Of a stretch of DNA of 47,696 bases, positions 15,799 to 23,841 are shown piece after piece. Source of the DNA: Ferruginibacter sp. (GTDB lineage Bacteria; Bacteroidota; Bacteroidia; Chitinophagales; Chitinophagaceae). Under the pieces are notes generated by a model. The model was given only the letters and a program-made list of their open reading frames with translations. It searched no databases and was not told where the DNA came from. Location: assembly GCA_025359625.1 (NCBI GenBank), contig JANYFT010000413.1:1-47696 (forward strand), written 5' to 3'. Position 1 is the first letter of the stretch, and every line of letters starts with the position of its first letter. Made by a program: the position numbers and the translations under genes.

Positions 15799-16911
15799 TC
15801 AGGAGGAAGGGGCTTTTACATCTACTGCATCCCTTAATCCATTACCCAACAAATTAAAAGCCAGTACCAATACCATAATTGCAAGCCCCGGCACCAATGC
15901 CAGTATTGCATGATGGGTAATGATGAAATTGTAATTTTCTTTTATCATTAATCCCCAGCTTGGTTGGGGTGGCTGCACACCAATGCCCAAAAAACTTAAG
16001 CCTGCTTCAATTATAATGGCAGTGGCAAAATTACTTGCAGCAATAACCAATACAGGCCCTAAAATATTGGGTAAAATATGTTTAATAATTATCCTGCTGT
16101 CACCTAATCCGAGTGCTTTTGCAGCCTGCACATATTCCAGTTCTTTTAGTGCCAATACCTGTCCACGGATTAAACGGGCTACACTCACCCACATTGTAAG
16201 ACCAACAACAATAAATATTTGCCAAAAGCCTTTGCCCAAAGCCATTGTAATAGCAAAAACCAATAGCAGGGTTGGAATGCTCCAGGTAACATTTACGAGC
16301 CACATGATTACTTCGTCTACCCAGCCCCGGTAGTACCCTGCAAGCGCACCCAATATAATACCCAGCGTAAGTGATATAAGCACTGCAATTAAACCAACCG
16401 CCAGGCTAACTTTTGTGCCAATGATGAGCCTGCTTAAAAAATCACGGCCAAATTTATCAGTACCAAGATAATATTTTTTTGTAACGATGTTTTGCAACAG
16501 CACCGTATTGGGTTGGTGATTGGTAAGCTGGTTGATGGAATAGATTTGTACCACGCTGGTATCTTCATCAACATATTTATTTACTATAAGCGAATCGGCC
16601 TGAATATGATACTTGCTGATGGGCAGGTAGCGATAATCCTCAGCCCGGCCACTAATTAATTTCGTAAACCAGCCAACAGGATTATTTTTTCTATCAGGGA
16701 TTTTTAAAAACAGTTGAGTATAGCCAGGGCTTTTGGCTTGTATCTCTACCGTTTGAAGATCCGCATTGGGTGAGGCATCTGGTGCAACCAGGTAACCAAA
16801 TAATGAAATAAAAACAGCTAAGCCAATAATTAGCAAACCAAATAATGCACCCTTATTTTTTTTAAGGCGTTGCCAGGCTTGTTGTGAAAAGGAAAAGTTC
16901 TGCTGCGGCAT
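15799..16911 (-). CDS. Oligopeptide-type ABC transporter permease (DppC/OppC-like)
   Basis: A 370-residue inner-membrane permease. TM1 is at about residues 20-45 with the OppC-type N-terminal AWQRLKKNKGALFGLLIIG. A periplasmic segment of about 110 residues (to KKYYLGTDKFGRDFLSRLI) is longer than in enteric DppC/OppC. The BPD permease domain has five further spans and the EAA loop (EYVQAAKALGLGDSRIIIKHILPN) that contacts the ATPase, ending in FNLLGNGLRDAVD. No partner permease, ATPase or binding protein is next to it. It lies 25 bases after a GT2 glycosyltransferase gene, probably in one transcript. The substrate could be peptides, nickel or something else. Confidence 0.9.
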   Translation of the reverse strand: MPQQNFSFSQQAWQRLKKNKGALFGLLIIGLAVFISLFGYLVAPDASPNADLQTVEIQAKSPGYTQLFLKIPDRKNNPVGWFTKLISGRAEDYRYLPISKYHIQADSLIVNKYVDEDTSVVQIYSINQLTNHQPNTVLLQNIVTKKYYLGTDKFGRDFLSRLIIGTKVSLAVGLIAVLISLTLGIILGALAGYYRGWVDEVIMWLVNVTWSIPTLLLVFAITMALGKGFWQIFIVVGLTMWVSVARLIRGQVLALKELEYVQAAKALGLGDSRIIIKHILPNILGPVLVIAASNFATAIIIEAGLSFLGIGVQPPQPSWGLMIKENYNFIITHHAILALVPGLAIMVLVLAFNLLGNGLRDAVDVKAPSS

Positions 16912-16935
16912 ACTGCAAATTACAATTTCATGGAA

Positions 16936-18141
16936 TCATTTTACTATTCTTGATTTCCAGGTATAAGAACCAAACTTGCCCAGCCCGCCCGCCACAATAG
17001 TGTATAAAATATGAAAGGGTTGTGCCACAGGAAACCACCATAAAATAAGTTGCTTGTTGAAAAACTTTGCTACAGGAAAAAGAAAAAATAGCTCAACCAA
17101 TGTTTTTAAGACCAGCAATAAAAACCAATAATTAATAATTGATAATTGATAATTTAAAATTGAAAATGTTGTATTGCTGAATGCTGCCATAACTGGTAAA
17201 GCTAAAAATGACAAATTGAAAAAGTAAACCAGTATCAATACCGCCATTATTCTTTTATCATCATATTTATCTGCCTTGCTTGCCCAGCGTATACGTTGAT
17301 TAAAAAAGCCTTTCCATGTTTCCATTGGTTTGGTTTGTACAATGGCTTCTTTAGATTTTAAAAATAGCACCCTGTTGGGATGAAGTTGGTATATTTTGTG
17401 CATCAGCAACATGTCATCTCCGCTGGCAATATTATCAATGCCTTTAAAACCACCTGCTTCGTGAAAAGCTTTTTTTTCGTAAGCAAGGTTGGCTCCATTG
17501 CACATGCTGTGCATTTTTTTAAAAACTGATGCACCGGTAATTCCCTGCAAGGTCATAAAATCGAGTGCCTGAAATATGGATATAAAACGATTGTTGCAAT
17601 TGATAGAAACCGGTGCTGCAATAAAGGCCGGACTGTACTCTTCATAAAAACATGCGATGGTTTGCAACCAGTTGCTGCCCATAAAACAATCCGCATCAGT
17701 TGTCACAATCAAATCTCCGGTTGATTGGGCAATGGCTACTTCAATGGCTTTTTTTTTGTAGGCATTGAAAGTTCCGGAAACAAAATCTTTTAAAAAAATG
17801 CAATGTGTGTTTTCTTTATTAAATGATTGAACCAACTGCACGGTATTATCGGTTGAATGATCATCCACCACAATTATTTCAAATAAATCAGCAGGATAGG
17901 TTTGTTTTAAAATGGATTGTAAACAGAGGGTAATATTTGGTGCTTCATTTCTTGCGGGAATGATGATGGAAATTTTAGTTGTATTTTTTTTATTTGTTGC
18001 CCCAGGAAAAATAGTATTGTCATTGTACTGCAGTAAAGGATGATAGTCGGGAATTTGTTGCCAGCATTGCCGATAATAAATAATGAGTACTGCATAAAAA
18101 ACAAAAAAAATAAAAGCTGTAGCAAGTAGAAGGAGTTCCAT
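16936..18141 (-). CDS. Membrane GT2-family glycosyltransferase
   Basis: A 401-residue processive-type glycosyltransferase. It has one N-terminal membrane span (residues 2-22), then a GT-A domain with SIIIPARNEAPNI, VVDDHSTDNT, the metal-binding DxD-like TTDADC, and the acceptor-site SGDDMLL and QRIRW motifs. Two or three C-terminal spans follow. These features fit transfer of a sugar from a nucleotide donor to a lipid or polysaccharide at the membrane. The acceptor is unknown. Its promoter (18203-18231) is divergent from marR, and the marR operator lies directly beside it. An ABC permease gene follows after 25 bases. Confidence 0.88.
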   Translation of the reverse strand: MELLLLATAFIFFVFYAVLIIYYRQCWQQIPDYHPLLQYNDNTIFPGATNKKNTTKISIIIPARNEAPNITLCLQSILKQTYPADLFEIIVVDDHSTDNTVQLVQSFNKENTHCIFLKDFVSGTFNAYKKKAIEVAIAQSTGDLIVTTDADCFMGSNWLQTIACFYEEYSPAFIAAPVSINCNNRFISIFQALDFMTLQGITGASVFKKMHSMCNGANLAYEKKAFHEAGGFKGIDNIASGDDMLLMHKIYQLHPNRVLFLKSKEAIVQTKPMETWKGFFNQRIRWASKADKYDDKRIMAVLILVYFFNLSFLALPVMAAFSNTTFSILNYQLSIINYWFLLLVLKTLVELFFLFPVAKFFNKQLILWWFPVAQPFHILYTIVAGGLGKFGSYTWKSRIVK

Positions 18142-18202
18142 AATGATATGTCGTACAAGAGTGCGACGCCAATGATGTTAAATTTGTGTACTAAAGTCCG
18201 GA

Positions 18203-18231
18203 CAAAAATAATTTTTAAAATCTCAAACCAA
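18203..18231 (-). promoter_or_regulatory. Promoter of the glycosyltransferase-permease pair
   Basis: On the minus strand TTG (18231-18229) and TATTTTTG (18210-18203), 18 bases apart, fit the Bacteroidota consensus. The glycosyltransferase ATG lies about 60 bases downstream. The marR operator begins 13 bases upstream of the TTG. Confidence 0.6.
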
Positions 18232-18243
18232 TCATATATCTTT

Positions 18244-18267
18244 ATATAGTTGTCTAAACAACTATAT
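18244..18267. promoter_or_regulatory. Perfect MarR operator overlapping the marR start codon
   Basis: ATATAGTTGT (18244-18253) and ACAACTATAT (18258-18267) are perfect ten-base arms around CTAA, a size and form typical of MarR dimer sites. The right arm covers the first two bases of the regulator's ATG (18266-18268). Bound protein would block its own expression, and the site is close enough to the divergent glycosyltransferase promoter to affect it too. Confidence 0.7.
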
Positions 18268-18715
18268 GCCAAACAACCAATTTAAACGGGGAGAATTATA
18301 CAGCTTTATAACCGGTAAGGCCAGCACTGCTATTGCGAGACGATTGCAGAAAAATTTTAAAGAAGCGAATGTTGAAATTACGATTGAACAATGGAGTGTA
18401 TTGTATCATTTATGGAAACAGGATGGACTTAGCCAGCAACAATTGTGCGATGCAACTTTCAGGGATAAACCAAGCATTACAAGGCTGGTAGATAATTTAG
18501 AAAAATTGAAACTGGTAAAGCGGGTAGCCAGTAAGGATGACCGCAGGATGAATATGATTTACCTGACAAATGAAGCACAGGTATTGCAGGAACAAACAAT
18601 GGGATTGGCAAGTCAAACACTGAACGAGGCATTGGAAGGAGTTACAATTGAGCAAATTGAAATGGCCAAAATGGTTTTGCAAAAAGTGTATGATAATCTG
18701 GCAAACCCCCTCTAA
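18266..18715 (+). CDS. MarR-family transcriptional regulator
   Basis: A 149-residue winged-helix regulator. Helices for dimerisation flank the DNA-binding core (ITIEQWSVLYHLWKQDGLSQQQLCDATFRDKPSITRLVDNLEKLKLVKR). The wing follows as VASKDDRRMNMIYLT, the standard DxRxxxxxLT feature. Such proteins sense small phenolics, oxidants or lipids. The operator at 18244-18267 overlaps its own start codon, so autorepression is likely. It is divergent from the glycosyltransferase-permease unit and upstream of an acyl-CoA dehydrogenase gene, so either could be a target. Confidence 0.93.
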   Translation: MPNNQFKRGELYSFITGKASTAIARRLQKNFKEANVEITIEQWSVLYHLWKQDGLSQQQLCDATFRDKPSITRLVDNLEKLKLVKRVASKDDRRMNMIYLTNEAQVLQEQTMGLASQTLNEALEGVTIEQIEMAKMVLQKVYDNLANPL

Positions 18716-18750
18716 CTTTTAAGGATAGCGTAAGAAAGAATTTTAATATT

Positions 18751-18808
18751 GAAAGCGCATTAATATTTTATAGATTTAGAAATTACATTTTAATGCGTTT
18801 CAAATGTA
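18751..18808 (+). repeat. Nested inverted repeats upstream of the acyl-CoA dehydrogenase
   Basis: GAAAGCGCATTAA (18751-18763) and TTAATGCGTTTC (18790-18801) are near-perfect inverted arms with one extra base. TACATTT (18784-18790) and AAATGTA (18802-18808) form a second, overlapping pair. Lying 80-140 bases before the dehydrogenase start, they may be operators or a leader hairpin. Confidence 0.4.
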
Positions 18809-18889
18809 GCAAAACCAACACTAAACAACTTTTTAAATAATCATTCTCCAATATCCGCTTTAGCGGCGATGGGGGCAAACCTTATAATT

Positions 18890-20683
18890 ATGAGCACAAC
18901 AACTTCAACCACAACATCACTAAAAGGTGGTGAATGGTTAATTAAAGAAAGCAATGCCTTTGAAACATTTACGCCCGAAGGTTTTAATGAGGAGCAGTTG
19001 ATGGTGAAGGAAATGTGTTTGCAGTTTCTGCAAACGGAGGTTCACCCAATTGCAGATAGAATTGATAAATTAGAACCGGGGCTGATGCCATCCCTGATGG
19101 TTAAAGCTGGCGAACAGGGTTTGTTGGGCGCTTCTATTCCCGAACAATATGGTGGCCTTGGAAAAGATTTTGTTACGTCTACACTGGTGAATGAAGGTCT
19201 GGGTGGTGGCTATTCTTTTAGTGTTGCCGTAGCGGCACATACCGGTATTGGCACCCTCCCCATTTTATATTTTGGTACCGATGAACAAAAACAAAAATAC
19301 ATTCCCAAACTGGCCAGCGGCGAATGGAAAGGTGCTTACGGGTTAACAGAGCCCAATAGTGGCAGTGATGCTTTGGGAGCAAAAACAAGTGCCCTACTTT
19401 CTGCTGATGGCAAACATTATATTTTAAACGGGCAAAAATGCTGGATCACCAATGGCGGTTTTGCGGATGTGTATACCGTGTTTGCAAAAATTGATGGCGA
19501 TAAATTTTCTACGTTTATTGTTGAACGTGGCTTTGAAGGATTTACCCAGGGACCAGAAGAACATAAAATGGGTATCAAAGGTTCATCCACTGTACAACTG
19601 TATTTCCAGGATTGTAAAGTGCCGGTTGAAAATTTGTTGGGCGAAATTGGTAAGGGGCATATCATCGCTTTTAATATTTTGAATATTGGCCGGTTGAAGT
19701 TATGCGCTGCAGCATTGGGCGGTTCTAAAATGGCATTGAATAGCACTATCGAATACGCCAAAACAAGGGAGCAATTTAAAACGGCGATTGCCAACTTCGG
19801 CGCTATCAAATATAAATTGGCAGAGGCTGCCATCAGAATTTTTGTAAGTGAAAGCGCACTGTACAGGACCAGTAAATGGGTAGACGATAAAGAAATAGAA
19901 CTGGCCAATTCAGGCAAACCATTTAATGAAGCCTTATTAGGTGCAGCGGAAGAATTTGCTGTGGAATGCGCTATTTTAAAAGTGCATGGCAGTGAAGTGC
20001 TGGATTATGTGGTGGATGAGGGGGTACAGGTTTTTGGCGGTAATGGATTTAGTGATGAATATGCTATCAGCCGTGCTTACAGGGATAGCCGTATCAATCG
20101 GATTTATGAAGGCACCAACGAGATCAACCGTTTGCTTACTGTGGATATGATTTTAAAAAGAGCTATGAAAGGTAAACTGGATCTGATGGGTCCGGCCATG
20201 GCGGTTTCAAAAGAATTGATGAGCATACCTGAATTTGGTAATGAAGATGAAACTGCTTTTGCTGCGGAAAGAAAATCTATCCTTAATATGAAGAAATGTA
20301 TTTTAATGGTGGCCGGCGCAGCAATACAAAAACTGATGATGAAAATTTCAGACGAGCAGGAAATACTGATGAATATTGCGGATATGGCTATTGAAACTTT
20401 TGTGGCCGAAAGCACTTTATTACGTATTGTAAAAATGGTGGATAAGCAGGGTGAAACAGCCAGCAGCATACATATTGACATTATGCGCTGTTACCTGAAT
20501 GATGCCATTGACAGGGTAAACAAAGCTGGTAAAGAAGCCATCAATGCATTTGCAGATGGAGATGAACAACGGATGATGTTGCTGGGTTTAAAACGCTTTA
20601 CCAAGGCCGCCCCATTTAACAGCAAAGATGCCCGGAGAAGAATTGCTGATAAATTGATTGCGGAGAATAAATATCCATGGTAA
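18890..20683 (+). CDS. Acyl-CoA dehydrogenase (long form)
   Basis: A 597-residue FAD-dependent acyl-CoA dehydrogenase for the first step of fatty-acid beta-oxidation. The N-terminal helical domain has EEQLMVKEMCLQFLQ. The middle beta domain has GAYGLTEPNSGSDA and CWITNGGFADVYTVFAK. The flavin-binding C-domain has YAKTREQFKTAIANF and QVFGGNGFSDEYAISRAYRDSR. The catalytic Glu is in IYEGTNEINR. About 170 extra C-terminal residues resemble the VLCAD/ACAD9-type extension common in this phylum. I chose the ATG at 18890 (MSTTTSTTTS); the earlier frame start overlaps untranslated-looking sequence. An inverted repeat precedes it and two hairpins follow. Confidence 0.92.
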   Translation: MSTTTSTTTSLKGGEWLIKESNAFETFTPEGFNEEQLMVKEMCLQFLQTEVHPIADRIDKLEPGLMPSLMVKAGEQGLLGASIPEQYGGLGKDFVTSTLVNEGLGGGYSFSVAVAAHTGIGTLPILYFGTDEQKQKYIPKLASGEWKGAYGLTEPNSGSDALGAKTSALLSADGKHYILNGQKCWITNGGFADVYTVFAKIDGDKFSTFIVERGFEGFTQGPEEHKMGIKGSSTVQLYFQDCKVPVENLLGEIGKGHIIAFNILNIGRLKLCAAALGGSKMALNSTIEYAKTREQFKTAIANFGAIKYKLAEAAIRIFVSESALYRTSKWVDDKEIELANSGKPFNEALLGAAEEFAVECAILKVHGSEVLDYVVDEGVQVFGGNGFSDEYAISRAYRDSRINRIYEGTNEINRLLTVDMILKRAMKGKLDLMGPAMAVSKELMSIPEFGNEDETAFAAERKSILNMKKCILMVAGAAIQKLMMKISDEQEILMNIADMAIETFVAESTLLRIVKMVDKQGETASSIHIDIMRCYLNDAIDRVNKAGKEAINAFADGDEQRMMLLGLKRFTKAAPFNSKDARRRIADKLIAENKYPW

Positions 20684-20686
20684 AAC

Positions 20687-20726
20687 GTACCCGGTGAGTC
20701 ACCCTTTAGATTCACTCACCGGGTAC
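20687..20726 (+). repeat. GC-rich hairpin just after the dehydrogenase stop
   Basis: GTACCCGGTGAGT (20687-20699) and ACTCACCGGGTAC (20714-20726) form a perfect 13-base stem with a 14-base loop, three bases after the stop codon. There is no proper T-run. Part of it (CCGGTGAGTCAC) matches 11 of 12 bases of the palindrome at the polA stop. Confidence 0.75.
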
Positions 20727-20736
20727 ATTTTATAGA

Positions 20737-20772
20737 AGCCATTTTCTGAACACAGAAAATGGCTATTTTTTT
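20737..20772 (+). terminator. Intrinsic terminator of the acyl-CoA dehydrogenase
   Basis: AGCCATTTTCTG (20737-20748) and CAGAAAATGGCT (20753-20764) form a perfect 12-base stem with a four-base loop, followed by ATTTTTTTG. Confidence 0.9.
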
Positions 20773-20807
20773 GCTGGCATCCCTTTGAAATTTTTTACCT
20801 TTCCACA

Positions 20808-22550
20808 ATGAAATTTTCTCTCTCTGTATCATTCTTATTTATTGCCGGCCTTACTTTTTCTCAAACAACCGATAAACCATTTATCCGGTTGGTTCAACCC
20901 TTTAAAGAAAGTAATACTGTAACATCATCCGGTAATTTTATTATTGGCAGTACCTGCAAAACATGTATAGTTACTGTTAATGAAAACCCCGTGAAAGTTT
21001 ATTCAACCGGTGCTTTTGCTATTGAATTAAATTTAAAACCAGGCGACAGTTCCTTTAACATTCTATCCTCTTTATCAGGCAAATTTGTTTCGAAAAAAAT
21101 CACTTATATCTATACGCTGCCCAAGCCTGTTGAACCTGTTAAAATACTGGATATAGAAAGCATAGAAACTTATCCCGAAGGCAACTTAATTGTAATCCCC
21201 GGCGATAAAATAAAGTTTAAAGTAAAAGCTTTAACCCATTGCGTAGTAAATGCCATGGTAGATACAAGGTTGTATGAAATGCCATTGAGCTTAACAAAAG
21301 GAATGCCCGGCATTTACCAGGGTGAATATATTGTGAAAGCTTCAGACAGTTTTGCAGTGTTGAAAATACCTGTTACCATCTCAGACTCTTTGGATATTAA
21401 AGTAACTAAAGAAACGAAAGCAATTTTTTCTGTTTTGTCGCCCTTTGCGTCAGACGTTGCCACCACAAAAGGAAGGCTAGCCCATTTGGAATATGGTTTG
21501 GGTGAGGACAGGTTAGGCGGTGCAAAAGTTGGTTATATTGACAGCAATATTGTTTTAAAAATAATTGGCAAAACAGGCACACATTACAAAATACAATTGG
21601 CAAAATCAAGAACTGCCTATATTCCGGAGGAACTGGTAACGTTGATGGCCAAAGGAACATTTACCCCTGAATCACTAACAGCCAAATGGAATGTGTATGG
21701 CGATGATAAATATGATTATGTAAAAGTTGGCCTGTTTGCAAAATTGCCTTATCAATCTTTTCAGTTAACTGACCCTTCTGCTATTGTGGTGGATATTTTT
21801 GGCGCTACCAATAACACCAACTGGATAACACAACTGGAAACGGTAACCGAAATAAAAAAAGTAGATTATGAACAGGTTGCAGATGATATTTTTAGGGTAA
21901 CAATCAGTTTAAAACATGCGCAACATTGGGGGCATCTTGTTTATTACAATGGTAACACGCTTGTAATTAAAATAAAACACCAGCCTGAAAATTTATCAAT
22001 TAAAAATTTAACCATTGCGGTAGATGCAGGGCATGGCGGCACCAATAATGGAGCAGTTGGCGCTACCGGAATTTATGAAAAAGAAATTACACTTGCCTTG
22101 AGTTTAAAATTGCAAAAAGCATTGGAGAAAGAAGGTGCCAAAGTAATTATGACCCGTACCAAAGAACAATTTTTTGATAATAAAGAACGTATCCTTTTTT
22201 ACAGGGACAGCCTGCCAGACCTGTTGCTAAGCGTTCACCTGAATTCATCTGAAGACCCCTTTCGCACAAGCGGTACCAGTACCTATTACCGTTATGCCGG
22301 TTTTCGCAATTTAAGTTTAGATATCTACAAACGTATGCAGGAACTGGGTTTGAAGGAATATGGCAATACGGGTTCTTTTAATTTTATGCTCAACAGCCCT
22401 ACTGAATATCCCAATGCATTAATAGAAACATTGTTTTTGAGTAACCTGGAGGAAGAAGAAAAAATTCTGGATGAAAATTTTCAGCAGCAAATGATAAATA
22501 AGATTGTGATGGGGGTTAAAGATTTTTTAAAAGGATGCAAAGCGCAATAA
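20808..22550 (+). CDS. Secreted N-acetylmuramoyl-L-alanine amidase (Amidase_3)
   Basis: A 580-residue cell-wall amidase that cleaves the bond between N-acetylmuramic acid and the stem peptide. It has an N-terminal signal peptide (KFSLSVSFLFIAGLTFSQ). A long non-catalytic region of about 380 residues with Ig-like and AMIN-like beta segments precedes the catalytic domain. The catalytic domain (about 400-575) keeps the zinc ligands and catalytic residue: DAGHGGTNNG (His), GIYEKEITL (Glu), LLSVHLNSS (His) and ALIETLFLSN (Glu). The pattern fits AmiA/B/C-type enzymes of daughter-cell separation, here with an unusually large N-terminal module. It is between a terminator and korB. Confidence 0.92.
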   Translation: MKFSLSVSFLFIAGLTFSQTTDKPFIRLVQPFKESNTVTSSGNFIIGSTCKTCIVTVNENPVKVYSTGAFAIELNLKPGDSSFNILSSLSGKFVSKKITYIYTLPKPVEPVKILDIESIETYPEGNLIVIPGDKIKFKVKALTHCVVNAMVDTRLYEMPLSLTKGMPGIYQGEYIVKASDSFAVLKIPVTISDSLDIKVTKETKAIFSVLSPFASDVATTKGRLAHLEYGLGEDRLGGAKVGYIDSNIVLKIIGKTGTHYKIQLAKSRTAYIPEELVTLMAKGTFTPESLTAKWNVYGDDKYDYVKVGLFAKLPYQSFQLTDPSAIVVDIFGATNNTNWITQLETVTEIKKVDYEQVADDIFRVTISLKHAQHWGHLVYYNGNTLVIKIKHQPENLSIKNLTIAVDAGHGGTNNGAVGATGIYEKEITLALSLKLQKALEKEGAKVIMTRTKEQFFDNKERILFYRDSLPDLLLSVHLNSSEDPFRTSGTSTYYRYAGFRNLSLDIYKRMQELGLKEYGNTGSFNFMLNSPTEYPNALIETLFLSNLEEEEKILDENFQQQMINKIVMGVKDFLKGCKAQ

Positions 22551-22660
22551 AATTTAATATTATTTCAAGCGTTATAAATGTTAATGTATCAATGGTTACA
22601 GTTTTCATTTTCAATTGTTATCATCTATTTGTAACTTTATGCCCTTAATAAAAAGCCGAT

Positions 22661-23704
22661 ATGAGTGAGACCGCAACTCCAATACCCGTAAAAACCCTAA
22701 CTGCAAAAGATTTTGCCACCGACCAGGAAGTACGCTGGTGCCCCGGTTGTGGCGACTATTCTATTTTAGCACAGGTTCAAAAAATAATGCCTACACTGGG
22801 TATTCCCAAAGAAAATATAGTAATGATCAGTGGTATTGGCTGTAGCAGCCGCTTTCCATATTATATGAATACGTACGGTATGCATAGCATTCACGGGAGG
22901 GCAACAGCGGTAGCAAGTGGCTTAAAGGCTGCCCGGCCCGAGTTAAGTGTTTGGATTGTAACGGGAGATGGTGATGGCCTCAGCATTGGCGGAAACCACA
23001 CCATTCATTTGCTAAGAAGAAATTTTGATGTAAATGTTTTATTATTTAATAACCAGATCTATGGCTTGACAAAGGGGCAATATTCGCCAACATCTGAAGA
23101 AAATAAAATTACCAAATCAACCCCTTTTGGAAGTATTGACCATCCCTTTAACCCCTTGGCACTGGCCATGGGTGCTGATGCTAGTTTTATTGCCCGCACA
23201 ATGGACAGGGACCCTAAACATTTGCAGGCAATGTTGCTGCGTTCGCAGGCACACAGGGGTTCGTCTTTTTTAGAAATCTATCAAAACTGCAATATTTTTA
23301 ATGATGGGGCTTTTGAAATATTTACAGAAAAAAGCAGCAAGCCCGAAGAAGTGTTATTTTTAGAACAGGGTAAACCACTGGTGTTTGGTACTGCACAAAA
23401 TAAAGGGATCAAGCTGGATGGTTTTAAACCGGTAATAGTAGAGATTGGAGAAGGTGGGGCAAGTCTGGATGACCTTTGGATACATGACGACAGGGATTTT
23501 TATAAGGCGCAGATATTGATCCGCATGTTTGATGACCCCAAATTGACCGGACATTTACCGAGGCCTTTCGGCGTGTTTTACGAAACAGAAAGAGCTTGTT
23601 ATGAAGAAGGTATGGCCATGCAGATAGAAGATGTAATTGCTAAAAGAGGAAAGGGTGATCTGGATAAATTGTTACGGGGTAATGAAACCTGGACAATCAG
23701 TTAA
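22661..23704 (+). CDS. 2-oxoacid:ferredoxin oxidoreductase beta subunit
   Basis: A 347-residue thiamine-diphosphate subunit of the KorB/PorB type. It has the iron-sulfur and TPP site RWCPGCGDYSIL, GIGCSSRFPYY, the TPP/Mg motif TGDGDGLSIGGNH, and FNNQIYGLTKGQYSPTS. The enzyme would oxidise 2-oxoglutarate (or another 2-oxoacid) to the acyl-CoA and reduce ferredoxin. The alpha subunit, normally encoded directly upstream, is absent here: an amidase gene precedes it and asd follows convergently. The alpha subunit must be encoded elsewhere. The specificity between oxoglutarate and other acids is not readable; the beta-subunit assignment is firm. Confidence 0.93.
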   Translation: MSETATPIPVKTLTAKDFATDQEVRWCPGCGDYSILAQVQKIMPTLGIPKENIVMISGIGCSSRFPYYMNTYGMHSIHGRATAVASGLKAARPELSVWIVTGDGDGLSIGGNHTIHLLRRNFDVNVLLFNNQIYGLTKGQYSPTSEENKITKSTPFGSIDHPFNPLALAMGADASFIARTMDRDPKHLQAMLLRSQAHRGSSFLEIYQNCNIFNDGAFEIFTEKSSKPEEVLFLEQGKPLVFGTAQNKGIKLDGFKPVIVEIGEGGASLDDLWIHDDRDFYKAQILIRMFDDPKLTGHLPRPFGVFYETERACYEEGMAMQIEDVIAKRGKGDLDKLLRGNETWTIS

Positions 23705-23779
23705 GACCCTGCCCACCTGGAAAATGAAGAAAAAATAAACCAGCTTTGTTTTGTACCCCGAACATAAATGAAATTAATA

Positions 23780-23815
23780 AAAACGGCCATCTTTTTCAAA
23801 TGGCCGTTTTGCTTT
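23780..23815. terminator. Bidirectional terminator between korB-like gene and asd
   Basis: AAAACGGCCAT (23780-23790) and ATGGCCGTTTT (23800-23810) form an 11-base stem with a nine-base loop. Convergent genes on both sides use it. The T-run is better on the minus strand (for asd). Confidence 0.88.
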
Positions 23816-23841
23816 AGGTTTATGGTTGAAAAAAAGTGAGT

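Noticed and set aside
22578-22634. 18-codon frame upstream of the korB-like gene, considered as a leader peptide
   Set aside because: No biased amino-acid content relevant to the downstream gene and no terminator hairpin between it and the start codon.
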